Assembly (NCBI GenBank): GCA_958453935.1
Contig: CAUDZT010000040.1
Location: 1-21,571 of the forward strand
From: an uncultured Collinsella sp.
Lineage (GTDB): Bacteria; Actinomycetota; Coriobacteriia; Coriobacteriales; Coriobacteriaceae
Length of the DNA: 21,571 nt
Direction: 5' to 3'
Below are positions 13,214 through 20,364 of this stretch, one piece after another. The position numbers were made by a program, and so were the translations under genes. A model generated the notes under the pieces. The model saw only the letters and a program-made list of their open reading frames with translations, had not been told where the DNA came from and made no database searches. Within the stretch, counting starts at the first letter, position 1, and each line of letters begins with the position of its first letter.

Positions 13214-14347
13214 TTAGATGCGGTTCATCTGAGCGGCGACTTTGTTATACCAGTCCTGCCACGTGGGCGGGCAGTACTTTTTGGCCGCTGCCGGGGTAAG
13301 GGTGGAGCCGTAGTTGGCGCCCAGATAGGCAACGTGAGCGGAGATGCCCTCGCTCCAGCTGCCAAAGCTGCGCCAACCGCCGCCACGTGCACTCCAGCCC
13401 CAGGCGTTGTAAGAATTGGCGCAATAAGCACCCTTGGTGCTCTCGATGCAGGCGATGGCGGGGGACCAACGGGGGTCGACACCGGTATTCCAAGCGGCGA
13501 CGGCAAAGTTATAGCCCTGGCCTGCCATGGGGGAGCCGGCGAGATAATTGTCGATGCGGCTCGTCCACTCATTAATGAACGAATCGTAATCGGAGCTACC
13601 GGTATTGGCGTTGTTCACCGTGGTGTCGATGGTGGTGTTGGTGTTGGTGGCCTGGCTGCTGGAATTGCTGCCGCTTACGCCCTCGCCCGAGAGCTTCTCG
13701 GCGGCAGCGGCCTTATCGGCCTCAAGCTTGGCAAGCTCGGCGGCATTTTCCTGCTCGGCTTTTGCCTGCGCCTCGCTGCGGAGCTGCTGGGCCTGCGCCA
13801 GCGCATCCTCGGCGTTTTTCTGCTCTGCCTCAAGCTGAGACTTGGCCTGCTGGAGCTCGGCCTTGTTCTGCTCGAGTTCGGTTTGCATGTTATTGAGCTG
13901 TTCGATCTCGTCGACGCTCGAGCTCGTGATCTGGTTGGTGTATTTGCAGGTCGTGATGAACTCACCCAGGCTCTGCGCGTTGACCAGGAAGCTCACGATG
14001 GGATTGGTGCCCTTCTGATACTTGTACAGATCGCGCATGGCGGAGCTTGCCTTGGCCTGCTGCTCGGGAAGCTTAGCCTCGATTTCCTCGATGCTTGCCT
14101 CATTGGAGTCAATCTGCTTTTGCAGGTCATCGAGTTTGGTACGGGCGTCGTTGTATGCGCTCGTGGCGGCTTCGATCTTCTGCTGGGCTGCGGAAAGCTG
14201 GTCCTGCGTTGCCTGCGAGGCGGCATACGCCGCAACGGGGGAGAGCATCGGCGTGGCCGTCAGCGCAACGGCGAGCGCGGCGCTCGTGATGATACGAGCC
14301 GGCTTCGACGCAATGAGCGCTGCGGTGCGATGATTCGAATGCTGCAT
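13214..14347 (-). CDS. Secreted peptidoglycan hydrolase: coiled coil plus lysozyme-like domain
   Basis: A 377-residue exported protein. The signal peptide ends near AYAASQA (about residue 42). Residues 45-215 form a long coiled coil rich in Gln, Ala and Glu, like the PcsB/CwlO/RipA regulatory coils controlled by FtsEX. A Ser/Thr/Asn linker (about 222-252) leads to a C-terminal domain with CIESTKGAYCANSYNAWGW (300-318), where Glu302 is the likely catalytic acid of a lysozyme or lytic-transglycosylase fold. The ATG at 14345-14347 has AGAGGG 5 nt upstream; the frame opens five codons earlier at a TTG. The role is probably septal or lateral wall cleavage. The FtsEX link is inference from the coil. 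The 3' end of the gene is duplicated at 11560-11617. Confidence 0.82.
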   Translation of the reverse strand: MQHSNHRTAALIASKPARIITSAALAVALTATPMLSPVAAYAASQATQDQLSAAQQKIEAATSAYNDARTKLDDLQKQIDSNEASIEEIEAKLPEQQAKASSAMRDLYKYQKGTNPIVSFLVNAQSLGEFITTCKYTNQITSSSVDEIEQLNNMQTELEQNKAELQQAKSQLEAEQKNAEDALAQAQQLRSEAQAKAEQENAAELAKLEADKAAAAEKLSGEGVSGSNSSSQATNTNTTIDTTVNNANTGSSDYDSFINEWTSRIDNYLAGSPMAGQGYNFAVAAWNTGVDPRWSPAIACIESTKGAYCANSYNAWGWSARGGGWRSFGSWSEGISAHVAYLGANYGSTLTPAAAKKYCPPTWQDWYNKVAAQMNRI

Positions 14348-14408
14348 CCAGTCCCTCTGCAATCAATCGTAGGTTATGGTTCGAACGGTATTCTACTACT
14401 GCTTTCGA

Positions 14409-14456
14409 CCTCAACTTGAACCTTAAAGGTTCCAAAGGGTCAAGTTGAACTTGAGG
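14409..14456. promoter_or_regulatory. Nested palindromes in the hydrolase promoter region
   Basis: A 48-bp region opens with CCTCAACTTGA and closes with TCAAGTTGA then ACTTGAGG. It contains the inverted pair TCAACTTGA/TCAAGTTGA and an inner ACCTTAAAGGT palindrome. On the minus strand TAGAAT lies downstream as a -10 candidate, so the palindromes cover the -35 region. A related TTCAACTTTAA lies further upstream. It is probably a regulator site; no gene is present between 14348 and 14580. Confidence 0.5.
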
Positions 14457-14580
14457 CTTTGGCCTTGACCTGCGGGAATGGTGAATTGTTGAGAAACCAT
14501 AGAGTTCAACTTTAACGTTACGGGGCCTGTTTAAGAGGAGTTTGGGGCTGTAAAAGCTATCTCAACGTGGGGTTTTACAA

Positions 14581-15213
14581 CTACAGCGTGCCCTCCTGGC
14601 GAGCCTGCTCAATCTCTTCGAGCGCCTCGGCGGGGGTGAACGAACAGGTGCCGTCGCCGAGTTTGACTACCTGGATATCGTCGCCGATATGGACCTCTCC
14701 GCCCTTTAGCACCACGCCGAAAATGCCCTCGTGGGGAAAGATGCAGTCGCCGGCGAGATAGTAGATGGCGCAACGGGTGTGGCAGACCTTGCCGATTTGG
14801 CTGATTTCGACGAGCGCGTCGCTTCCAAGCTTGAGCTGTGTGCCCAAGGGGAGCGAGAGCAGGTTGATGCCCTGGGTTGTGAAGTTCTCGCCAAAGTCGC
14901 CCTCGTGTACGTCGAGCCCGCGCGCCTGCGCCGTCTGGATAGACTCTGCAGCTAAAAAGGAGACCTGGCGGTGCCAATGCCCGGCGTGCGCATCGGTGGC
15001 GAGGCCAAATTGCTCGATGACGGTGTCGTGCCCGTCGGCGACGGGTGACTTACGCGTGCCTTTGTGCTCCGACGTGTTGATTGAGACGATGTGGGCGGGT
15101 CCGTTGTAGGCGTCGTTTGCCGTGCACAGGGGAGCGGCCGTTTGTGCGCGTTCCGCCAGCTCACGCTTCGCGGCATTGAGGATGGGATTATCGGTCGGAT
15201 GGTCTTGGGGCAC
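14581..15213 (-). CDS. MOSC-domain protein
   Basis: A 210-residue protein with an acidic/polar N-terminus of about 38 residues and then a MOSC beta-barrel: IVSINTSEHKGTRK, the GLATDAHAGHWHRQVSFLA strand pair, GDFGENFTTQGI, and the conserved-cysteine region GKVCHTRC with Cys144. MOSC proteins handle sulfur or the molybdenum cofactor; standalone members are largely uncharacterised. The GTG start has GAAAGG 7 nt upstream. No molybdenum-cofactor gene is seen nearby, so its substrate cannot be inferred from context. The N-terminal extension before the MOSC core is longer than in minimal family members. Confidence 0.8.
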   Translation of the reverse strand: MPQDHPTDNPILNAAKRELAERAQTAAPLCTANDAYNGPAHIVSINTSEHKGTRKSPVADGHDTVIEQFGLATDAHAGHWHRQVSFLAAESIQTAQARGLDVHEGDFGENFTTQGINLLSLPLGTQLKLGSDALVEISQIGKVCHTRCAIYYLAGDCIFPHEGIFGVVLKGGEVHIGDDIQVVKLGDGTCSFTPAEALEEIEQARQEGTL

Positions 15214-15361
15214 GCGTGCGCCTTTCGTTCGAGGATGTCAATACGCTGAATCCTACAACAATGGTAGGTTCATTGCCCGTTGTCATACAACGGTGAGCGC
15301 CGTCTTCGTGCTGGCCTTCGTGCTGGACGATTACGTCGATTGCCATAGATACGGTGGAGCT

Positions 15362-15391
15362 TTGGGAGCCGGCGGCTTGGCACGCTAAAAT
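15362..15391 (+). promoter_or_regulatory. Candidate promoter of the D-Asp ligase gene
   Basis: TTGGGA (15362-15367) and TAAAAT (15386-15391) are 18 bp apart, about 55 bp before the start codon. The 15214-15361 part of this gap holds two small inverted repeats (CCTAC/GTAGG at 15252-15268, CCGTTGT/ACAACGG at 15277-15293) and no gene. Confidence 0.5.
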
Positions 15392-15447
15392 AAATCAGTT
15401 GCGCAAAGACCGCCCGTTGTGTGGGCAGTTCATGATAGGGAGTTTCC

Positions 15448-16704
15448 ATGGCATTGCAGTTTACAGAGCGCGAGTTCATTCCCGTGCTGCTCGGTGGCGA
15501 CATCAACGCCTATTCGGTGGCGCGCGCCTTCTACGAGGAGTACCAGGTCAAGAGTCTGGTCTTTGGCAAGTATCAGACGGGTCCCGCGTACCGCAGCCAG
15601 ATTATCGACTACACGCCCAACGTGGATATCGACACCATGCCCGTGATGCTCAAAACCGTCAACGGCATTGCCCAAGCGCATGCCGATAAGACGATTGTCC
15701 TTGTGGGCTGTGGCGATAACTATGTTGCCCTCGTGGCTCAGGCCAAGGATGCCCATGAGTTGGCGGATAACATCGTCGCGCCTTACGCTCCCTATAGCAT
15801 GCTCGAGCAGTGCCAGAAGAAGGAGATCTTCTACGAGCTGTGCGAGAAGCATGGCGTGCCCTATCCGCATACCTTTACCTTCACCATGGCGATGCTGAAT
15901 GCCCAAGGCGAGGCACCTGCCGAAGTGCTCGACCAGATCGATTTTCCTTACCCGATGATCCTGAAGCCTTCCGACGGCATCATGTGGTGGCAGCACGAGT
16001 TCGAGGGCCAGAAAAAGGCCTATGAGATTGCCGACCGTGCCGAGCTGGAACAGGTCATTCGCGACTCGTATGCCAGCGGCTACACCGACGACCTGATCTT
16101 GCAGGATCGCGTGTCCGGCAACGACGAGTACATGCGCGTGCTCACCAGCTATTCCGACCGCAACGGCAAGGTCCGCATGATGTGCCTGGGTCACGTGCTG
16201 CTCGAGGAGCATCAGCCTCACGGTGTCGGCAACCACGCCTGCATCATCACCGAGCCCAATGACGAGCTTATGGGCGGCGTGCGCAAGTTGCTCGAGGACC
16301 TTCACTTTGTGGGCTATTCCAACTTTGACGTTAAGTACGACGAGCGCGACGGCTCGTTTAAGTTCTTCGATTTCAACACGCGCCAAGGTCGCAGCAACTA
16401 CTACGTCACCAACAGTGGCTTTAACGTTGCCAAGTATGTTGTGGACGAGTATGTGTTCAACCGCCCGTTTGAGCCGGAGTTTGTGACGGCGCAGGACGAG
16501 GCGCTGTGGATGGTCGTCCCCATGGGCGTCGTCGACAAATACGTCAAGGATCCCGAGCTGCGCGCTAAGGTGCATCGCCTGGACAAGGAAGGCAAGGGCG
16601 CCGACCCTTCGTTTATGAAGGGCGACTTTGTCTTTAACCGCTGGCTGCGCATGTGGCACACCAAGCTGCGCCACTTTAAGCTGTTCAAGACGTATTACAA
16701 GTAG
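15448..16704 (+). CDS. ATP-grasp amide ligase, probable D-aspartate ligase for the peptidoglycan cross-bridge
   Basis: A 418-residue cytosolic ATP-grasp enzyme. A pre-ATP-grasp Rossmann-like domain (GGDINAYSVARAFYEEY, 16-32) is followed by LKPSDG (172-177, ATP-binding Lys173), GNDEYMRVL (224-232), and the metal-binding segment FFDFNTRQGRSNYY (306-319; Asn310, Arg312). It resembles the Aslfm family, which couples D-aspartate to the side-chain amine of Lys in peptidoglycan precursors. The next gene is an aspartate racemase, the same pairing as in Enterococcus faecium, which strengthens the call. GGGAG lies 5 nt before the ATG. Collinsella is reported, from memory, to have Asp-containing A4-type peptidoglycan. 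The exact acceptor (Lys or Orn) is not shown. Confidence 0.75.
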   Translation: MALQFTEREFIPVLLGGDINAYSVARAFYEEYQVKSLVFGKYQTGPAYRSQIIDYTPNVDIDTMPVMLKTVNGIAQAHADKTIVLVGCGDNYVALVAQAKDAHELADNIVAPYAPYSMLEQCQKKEIFYELCEKHGVPYPHTFTFTMAMLNAQGEAPAEVLDQIDFPYPMILKPSDGIMWWQHEFEGQKKAYEIADRAELEQVIRDSYASGYTDDLILQDRVSGNDEYMRVLTSYSDRNGKVRMMCLGHVLLEEHQPHGVGNHACIITEPNDELMGGVRKLLEDLHFVGYSNFDVKYDERDGSFKFFDFNTRQGRSNYYVTNSGFNVAKYVVDEYVFNRPFEPEFVTAQDEALWMVVPMGVVDKYVKDPELRAKVHRLDKEGKGADPSFMKGDFVFNRWLRMWHTKLRHFKLFKTYYK

Positions 16705-16713
16705 ATGAGTGCG

Positions 16714-16752
16714 GCGCCCGTCCGGTTTGCATCGGGCGGGCGCGGGTATGAT
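16714..16752 (+). promoter_or_regulatory. Hairpin abutting the -10 box of the racemase gene
   Basis: GCGCCCGTCC (16714-16723) pairs with GGGCGGGCGC (16734-16743), with one G-U. Three bases later TATGAT (16747-16752) forms a -10 box about 36 bp before the ATG. The hairpin occupies the -35 position and has no T-run. It echoes the layout at 10090-10130. Confidence 0.55.
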
Positions 16753-16788
16753 ACGCGCAATTGCGCAAACGTCACCAAGGAGGCGGCG

Positions 16789-17535
16789 ATGGAAAAGCTG
16801 GGAGTTATCGGCGGCATGGGCGCCGAGGCCACGTCGTATTACTACGACCAGGTGGTGCGTCATACGGCGGCCGCCTGCGATCAGGAACATATCGACATGG
16901 TGGTGCTCTCCAAGTCGACCATGCCCGACCGCACGCTGGCCATTAAGACCGGCGAGCATGCCAAGCTGCTGACGACCATGAAAGAGTGTGCCCAGGCACT
17001 CGAGTCGCTGGGCTGTGCGCACATTGCCATTCCCTGCAACACGTCGCACTACTTCTACGACCAGATCCAGTCGTTTACGAAGGTGCCGATTATCCACATG
17101 CCGCGTGAGTCGGTGCGCTATGCCCTTGCGGGTGCGGTGATGGGGGAGTGCGAGTTCGACCCCAACCTGAGTATGCCGGCCGAGCCGGTGCACAAGATTG
17201 GCATTATGGGCACCGACGGAACCGTGGGCGCGGGCGTCTACGGCCGCGAATGCGAGGCTGCGGGTGTTGAGGTCGTCTATCCCAGCGAGAAACGTCAGAA
17301 CGATGTGATGTCGCTTATCTACGATGATGTGAAGGCCGGATGTGAGCCCGATATGGATAAGTTCGACCGCGTGATGTGGGAGTTCGCCCGTAGCGGCTGC
17401 GACCGTGTCATTCTGGCCTGCACCGAGCTATCGGTGCTGCAGAAGTATCGAGAGATGCCCGAGATCACCCTCGATGCCATGGATGTCCTGGTGCGCGAAT
17501 CCATCATCCGCAGCGGCGCTCCCTACCGCCTCTAG
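16789..17535 (+). CDS. Aspartate/glutamate racemase family protein, probable aspartate racemase
   Basis: A 248-residue protein starting MEKLGVIGGMGAEATSYYYDQV, the standard N-terminus of aspartate racemases. The two catalytic cysteines lie in IPCNTSHYF and LACTELSVL. It would interconvert L- and D-aspartate without a cofactor and feed the upstream D-Asp ligase. AAGGAGG lies 6 nt before this ATG; the frame opens at 16705, but that extension covers the hairpin and promoter. It may be transcribed both from the ligase promoter and from its own. The length is normal and no motif is missing. Confidence 0.85.
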   Translation: MEKLGVIGGMGAEATSYYYDQVVRHTAAACDQEHIDMVVLSKSTMPDRTLAIKTGEHAKLLTTMKECAQALESLGCAHIAIPCNTSHYFYDQIQSFTKVPIIHMPRESVRYALAGAVMGECEFDPNLSMPAEPVHKIGIMGTDGTVGAGVYGRECEAAGVEVVYPSEKRQNDVMSLIYDDVKAGCEPDMDKFDRVMWEFARSGCDRVILACTELSVLQKYREMPEITLDAMDVLVRESIIRSGAPYRL

Positions 17536-17541
17536 CTTCCG

Positions 17542-17577
17542 ACCTGCCAAAAAAGGGACAGGTTAATTTTGGTAGGT
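17542..17577. repeat. Dispersed REP-like element, copy 3
   Basis: ACCTGCCAAAA and TTTTGGTAGGT are inverted (one mismatch) around AAGGGACAGGTTAA. The core GGGACAGGTT is the same as on the minus strand of the element at 1261-1295, although the termini differ. It lies directly after the racemase stop. Confidence 0.65.
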
Positions 17578-17595
17578 TTTATCTGGTGAAACAGT

Positions 17596-17633
17596 AAAGG
17601 CCTCGGCTCGTTTGGTGCGAGCCGAGGCCTTTT
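17596..17633. terminator. Bidirectional terminator between the racemase and EcfT genes
   Basis: A perfect 15-bp stem, AAAGGCCTCGGCTCG with CGAGCCGAGGCCTTT, has a 7-nt loop and short T-runs on both sides (TTTT on plus; CCTTTACTGTTTC on minus). It serves converging genes. Confidence 0.85.
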
Positions 17634-17661
17634 GCGTTGGGTGGTTGCTGTCGGTGGTGAA

Positions 17662-18408
17662 CTAGAACAGGAAGCCGATGGCGATGAGGGCGATGCTGAC
17701 GATGAGCACGGCGATGTCCAGGACCTTGATGGGGTAGCGCTTGTACGAGCTGGCGCGTGTACGCAGATAGAAGCCGCGCTGTTCTGCCGCCAAGGCTGTG
17801 GCATCGGTCTTGCCCACGCTCGAGATGAGCAGTGGCACGCACAGTGGCAGCATGAGCTTAAGCTTCTTGATGGGGTTCTTGGTGTCGTACTCGACGCCGC
17901 GTGCGGTCTGCGCTTCCATGATGGCGTTCATCTCCTGACCAAACACCGGCACAAAGCGTAGCGCCGTGGTAAAGGTGAAGGCATAGCGATACGGCACGTG
18001 CAGCACCTCGACGCAGGCGTTGGCGAGGTCGTTGAGCTTGGTCACCATAAGCATGAGGATGAGTGGCAGCGCCACGCCCAACAGGCGTAGGCAGGCCTTC
18101 GATCCGGTAATGAGGCCCGTGTCGGTGATAAAGCCCCACACTATGTTGCCGTCGCGCATAAAGGCCAGCTGGAGCACCAGCATGATAAGCGCGAGCGGAA
18201 TCAGCAGCTTGAGTAGCGAGAGCAGACGGTCGACGACACCGGCATAGGCGCCCAGTGCGAGGGTGAGTGCCAAAAAGCCCAACAGCGCCACGTAGGTGTC
18301 GGACAGGAAGATGCCGATGATGATGGCGGCGGCAAGGCCCAGTTTGACGACCGGGTTCAAGCGGTGCAGCAGTGTGTCGCCCGGCATATAGTCGATGACG
18401 TTAACCAC
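17662..18408 (-). CDS. ecfT: ECF transporter transmembrane subunit EcfT
   Basis: A 248-residue membrane protein. Hydrophobic helices lie at about 25-60, 68-86, 108-125 and 225-247. The two coupling-helix motifs typical of EcfT appear as AQTARG and AEQRGF. It couples the ATPases to the S component. Its start overlaps the end of the ATPase gene by 8 nt, so translation is probably coupled. It is the last gene of the operon, before a strong terminator. Because the S-component gene is in the same operon, this is a dedicated (group I-type) module rather than a shared one. Confidence 0.88.
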   Translation of the reverse strand: MVNVIDYMPGDTLLHRLNPVVKLGLAAAIIIGIFLSDTYVALLGFLALTLALGAYAGVVDRLLSLLKLLIPLALIMLVLQLAFMRDGNIVWGFITDTGLITGSKACLRLLGVALPLILMLMVTKLNDLANACVEVLHVPYRYAFTFTTALRFVPVFGQEMNAIMEAQTARGVEYDTKNPIKKLKLMLPLCVPLLISSVGKTDATALAAEQRGFYLRTRASSYKRYPIKVLDIAVLIVSIALIAIGFLF

Positions 18409-20152
18409 GGTGGACCATCTCCTCGGTAATGCGAACGATATCGGTGACCTCGCTCACCTGTGCAAAGACGGGAGAGACGGAGGATGCCAGACGGCGCGAG
18501 AGTTCAATAACCTGGGGCGGCTCAACATAGGCACGCCGCATGAGATCGATGTTCGAGAATAGCTCGTGCGTGCGGCCGCGGTCGAGGATGCGACCGTCGG
18601 CCATTACTACGATACGCTCGGCAAAGTCGGAAACGACTTCCATGTCGTGACAGACCATAATCACGGCGCAGCCGCGCTCGGCCATGGTGCGCACCGTTTC
18701 CATGACGGTCATGCACTCGCGGTAATCAAGGCCGCTCGTGGGCTCGTCGAGCACGACGATCTTGGGCTCAACAACTACGACGGAGGCAAGCGCCACCATT
18801 TGTCGCTGGCCGCGCGAAAGCGAGAAAGGTGCCTCATCGGCAGGCAGGCCAAAGCGGTCGATAACGAGTCGAGCGCGACGCAGAGCCTCGGCACGGTCGA
18901 TGCCGGCAAGCTCCAGGCCAAAAGCGACCTCGTCGAGTACGGTATCCTTGCAGATCTGGCGGTCGGGGTTTTGGAAGAGGGTTGCGACTTCGCGGGCGAT
19001 GCGGCTCGTGGGAACGGCTGCGGTGTCCAGCCCCGTAACGCGCACGCTGCCCGAGGCGGGCTTAAGCAGGCCTGTGAGCAGCTTGGTGAGCGTGGTCTTG
19101 CCGGCACCGTTTTGGCCGACGATGCCCACGAGCTCGCCGGGATAGAGGGTCAGGTTGAGGTCGTGTACGGCGGCGCCGCCATTGGGATAGGCAAACTCAA
19201 CATGGTCGAAGGTGAGTACGGGTTCGGCGTCCTTGGCATGAGGGCGCAACGACGGTGCATGCGGGGAGCCGGCGGGCGCCTGGGCTTCGCTGGCCGCGCG
19301 TGCGGGGTCGACGATGCCCGAAATCAGGCGCTCGGCCTCATCGACATCCAAGCAAGGGGTACCGCTTACCAGGCCATCGGCCTCGAGGCTATTGAAGATA
19401 CGCGTGACGCGAGGGCAGTCGACGCCGATGGCACGGAGCTCGTCGGTATGCGCGAAGACCTCGTGTGGTTCGCCCTGCAGCGCGATTTCGCCATGGTTGA
19501 GCACGAGCACGCGGTTGCAGTACTCCGAGAGCAGGGCGACCTTTTGCTCAACGACGACGATGGTGATTCCAAGTGCGCGGTTTGCCTCACGCAGCGTCTC
19601 GAAGACCAGCGTGGAGCTGGCAGGGTCGAGTGCCGCGGTGGGCTCGTCGAGAACCAAGACGCGCGGACGCATGGCGAGGATGGCGGCGATGGCTACCTTT
19701 TGCTTCTGTCCGCCCGAGAGGGTGGCGATCTCGCGGTCGCGCAGGTCGCTGATGCCGACGGTCTCGAGCGTTTCGCTCACGCGCTGCTCGATCTGGTCAT
19801 GGGGGACGCCAAAGTTCTCGAGGCCAAAGAGCATCTCGTCCTCGACGACCGAAGCGACCATCTGCGTGTCGATATCCTGCAGCACACTGCCGACGATTTG
19901 CGATACGTCGGTGAGCGAGGCTTCGCAGGTGTCGTGGCCGTCAACCATGACGGACCCAAAGAACGTGCCGGTGTAGTGGTGGGGCACGGCGCCCGACAGG
20001 CAGGCGGCAAGCGTGGACTTGCCGGCGCCCGAGGGCCCGATGATGCCGATGAAATCTCCCTTGTTCACGCCGAGTGAGATGTGGCTGAGCGCCTGCTCGG
20101 TCTGCGTGCCATAGGAGAACGAGACATCGTCGACGTTGATGATCGTTTCCAT
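18401..20152 (-). CDS. ecfA: ECF transporter double ATPase, EcfA-EcfA' fused
   Basis: A 583-residue protein with two ABC nucleotide-binding domains in one chain. Domain 1: Walker A GPSGAGKS (39-46), signature LSGGQKQ (145-151), Walker B VLVLDEPTAALD. Domain 2: Walker A GQNGAGKT (346-353), signature LSRGQRQ (445-451), Walker B IVVLDEPTSGLD, and His in MVCHDMEV. The 250-310 linker is Ala/Pro-rich. Domain 1 has Gln203 where the switch-loop His is expected, so one composite site may be degenerate. Fusion of the two ATPases is known in YkoD/ThiX-like ECF systems. GAAAGG lies 5 nt before the ATG. The gene lies 212 bp after the S-component gene, across a structured repeat. Confidence 0.9.
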   Translation of the reverse strand: METIINVDDVSFSYGTQTEQALSHISLGVNKGDFIGIIGPSGAGKSTLAACLSGAVPHHYTGTFFGSVMVDGHDTCEASLTDVSQIVGSVLQDIDTQMVASVVEDEMLFGLENFGVPHDQIEQRVSETLETVGISDLRDREIATLSGGQKQKVAIAAILAMRPRVLVLDEPTAALDPASSTLVFETLREANRALGITIVVVEQKVALLSEYCNRVLVLNHGEIALQGEPHEVFAHTDELRAIGVDCPRVTRIFNSLEADGLVSGTPCLDVDEAERLISGIVDPARAASEAQAPAGSPHAPSLRPHAKDAEPVLTFDHVEFAYPNGGAAVHDLNLTLYPGELVGIVGQNGAGKTTLTKLLTGLLKPASGSVRVTGLDTAAVPTSRIAREVATLFQNPDRQICKDTVLDEVAFGLELAGIDRAEALRRARLVIDRFGLPADEAPFSLSRGQRQMVALASVVVVEPKIVVLDEPTSGLDYRECMTVMETVRTMAERGCAVIMVCHDMEVVSDFAERIVVMADGRILDRGRTHELFSNIDLMRRAYVEPPQVIELSRRLASSVSPVFAQVSEVTDIVRITEEMVHRG

Positions 20153-20170
20153 GGATACCTTTCATAGTCA

Positions 20171-20214
20171 TTGGGGACGTTCTTACATGACTAGTCGTTT
20201 AAGAACGTCCCCAA
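20171..20214. repeat. Dispersed REP-like element, GGGGACGTTCTT type
   Basis: A perfect 15-bp inverted repeat, TTGGGGACGTTCTTA / TAAGAACGTCCCCAA, encloses 14 bases that include the palindrome ACTAGT. A partial relative, TTTGGGACAGTCTTTG, follows at 20225-20240. It is found inside the ECF operon, between the S-component and ATPase genes. Confidence 0.75.
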
Positions 20215-20257
20215 GAGCTAGTTGTTTGGGACAGTCTTTGTTGGTGGAGTGCGGAGA

Positions 20258-20358
20258 CGGCTTTACGAGGGGCCCCAGGTTGGCGCGAAAGAGGAGCGAA
20301 GCGTACTTGGGTACGCGAGCGACGAATGAACGCCAAGATGGGGTGGCTCGTAAAGCCG
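20258..20358. repeat. 101-nt structured inverted repeat within the ECF operon
   Basis: The outer stem CGGCTTTACGAG/CTCGTAAAGCCG is a perfect 12 bp. Further in, a GGGG/CCCC-type block and TTGGCG/CGCCAA pair around internal loops. The apex contains a perfect GCGTAC-TTGG-GTACGC hairpin. The sequence is nearly palindromic, so either strand could fold. It is non-coding and may be an RNA structure in the polycistronic message or a larger REP-like unit. Confidence 0.7.
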
Positions 20359-20364
20359 AGCGGG

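Noticed and set aside
15430..17193. A 587-codon open frame on the minus strand opposite the ligase and racemase genes
   Set aside because: It is antisense to two genes with clear catalytic motifs, has a low-complexity His/Val/Gly composition typical of mirror frames in GC-rich DNA, and has no ribosome binding site.
18566..20077. A 503-codon plus-strand frame opposite the ECF ATPase
   Set aside because: It is a mirror frame of a well-supported double ABC ATPase, with no recognisable domain.
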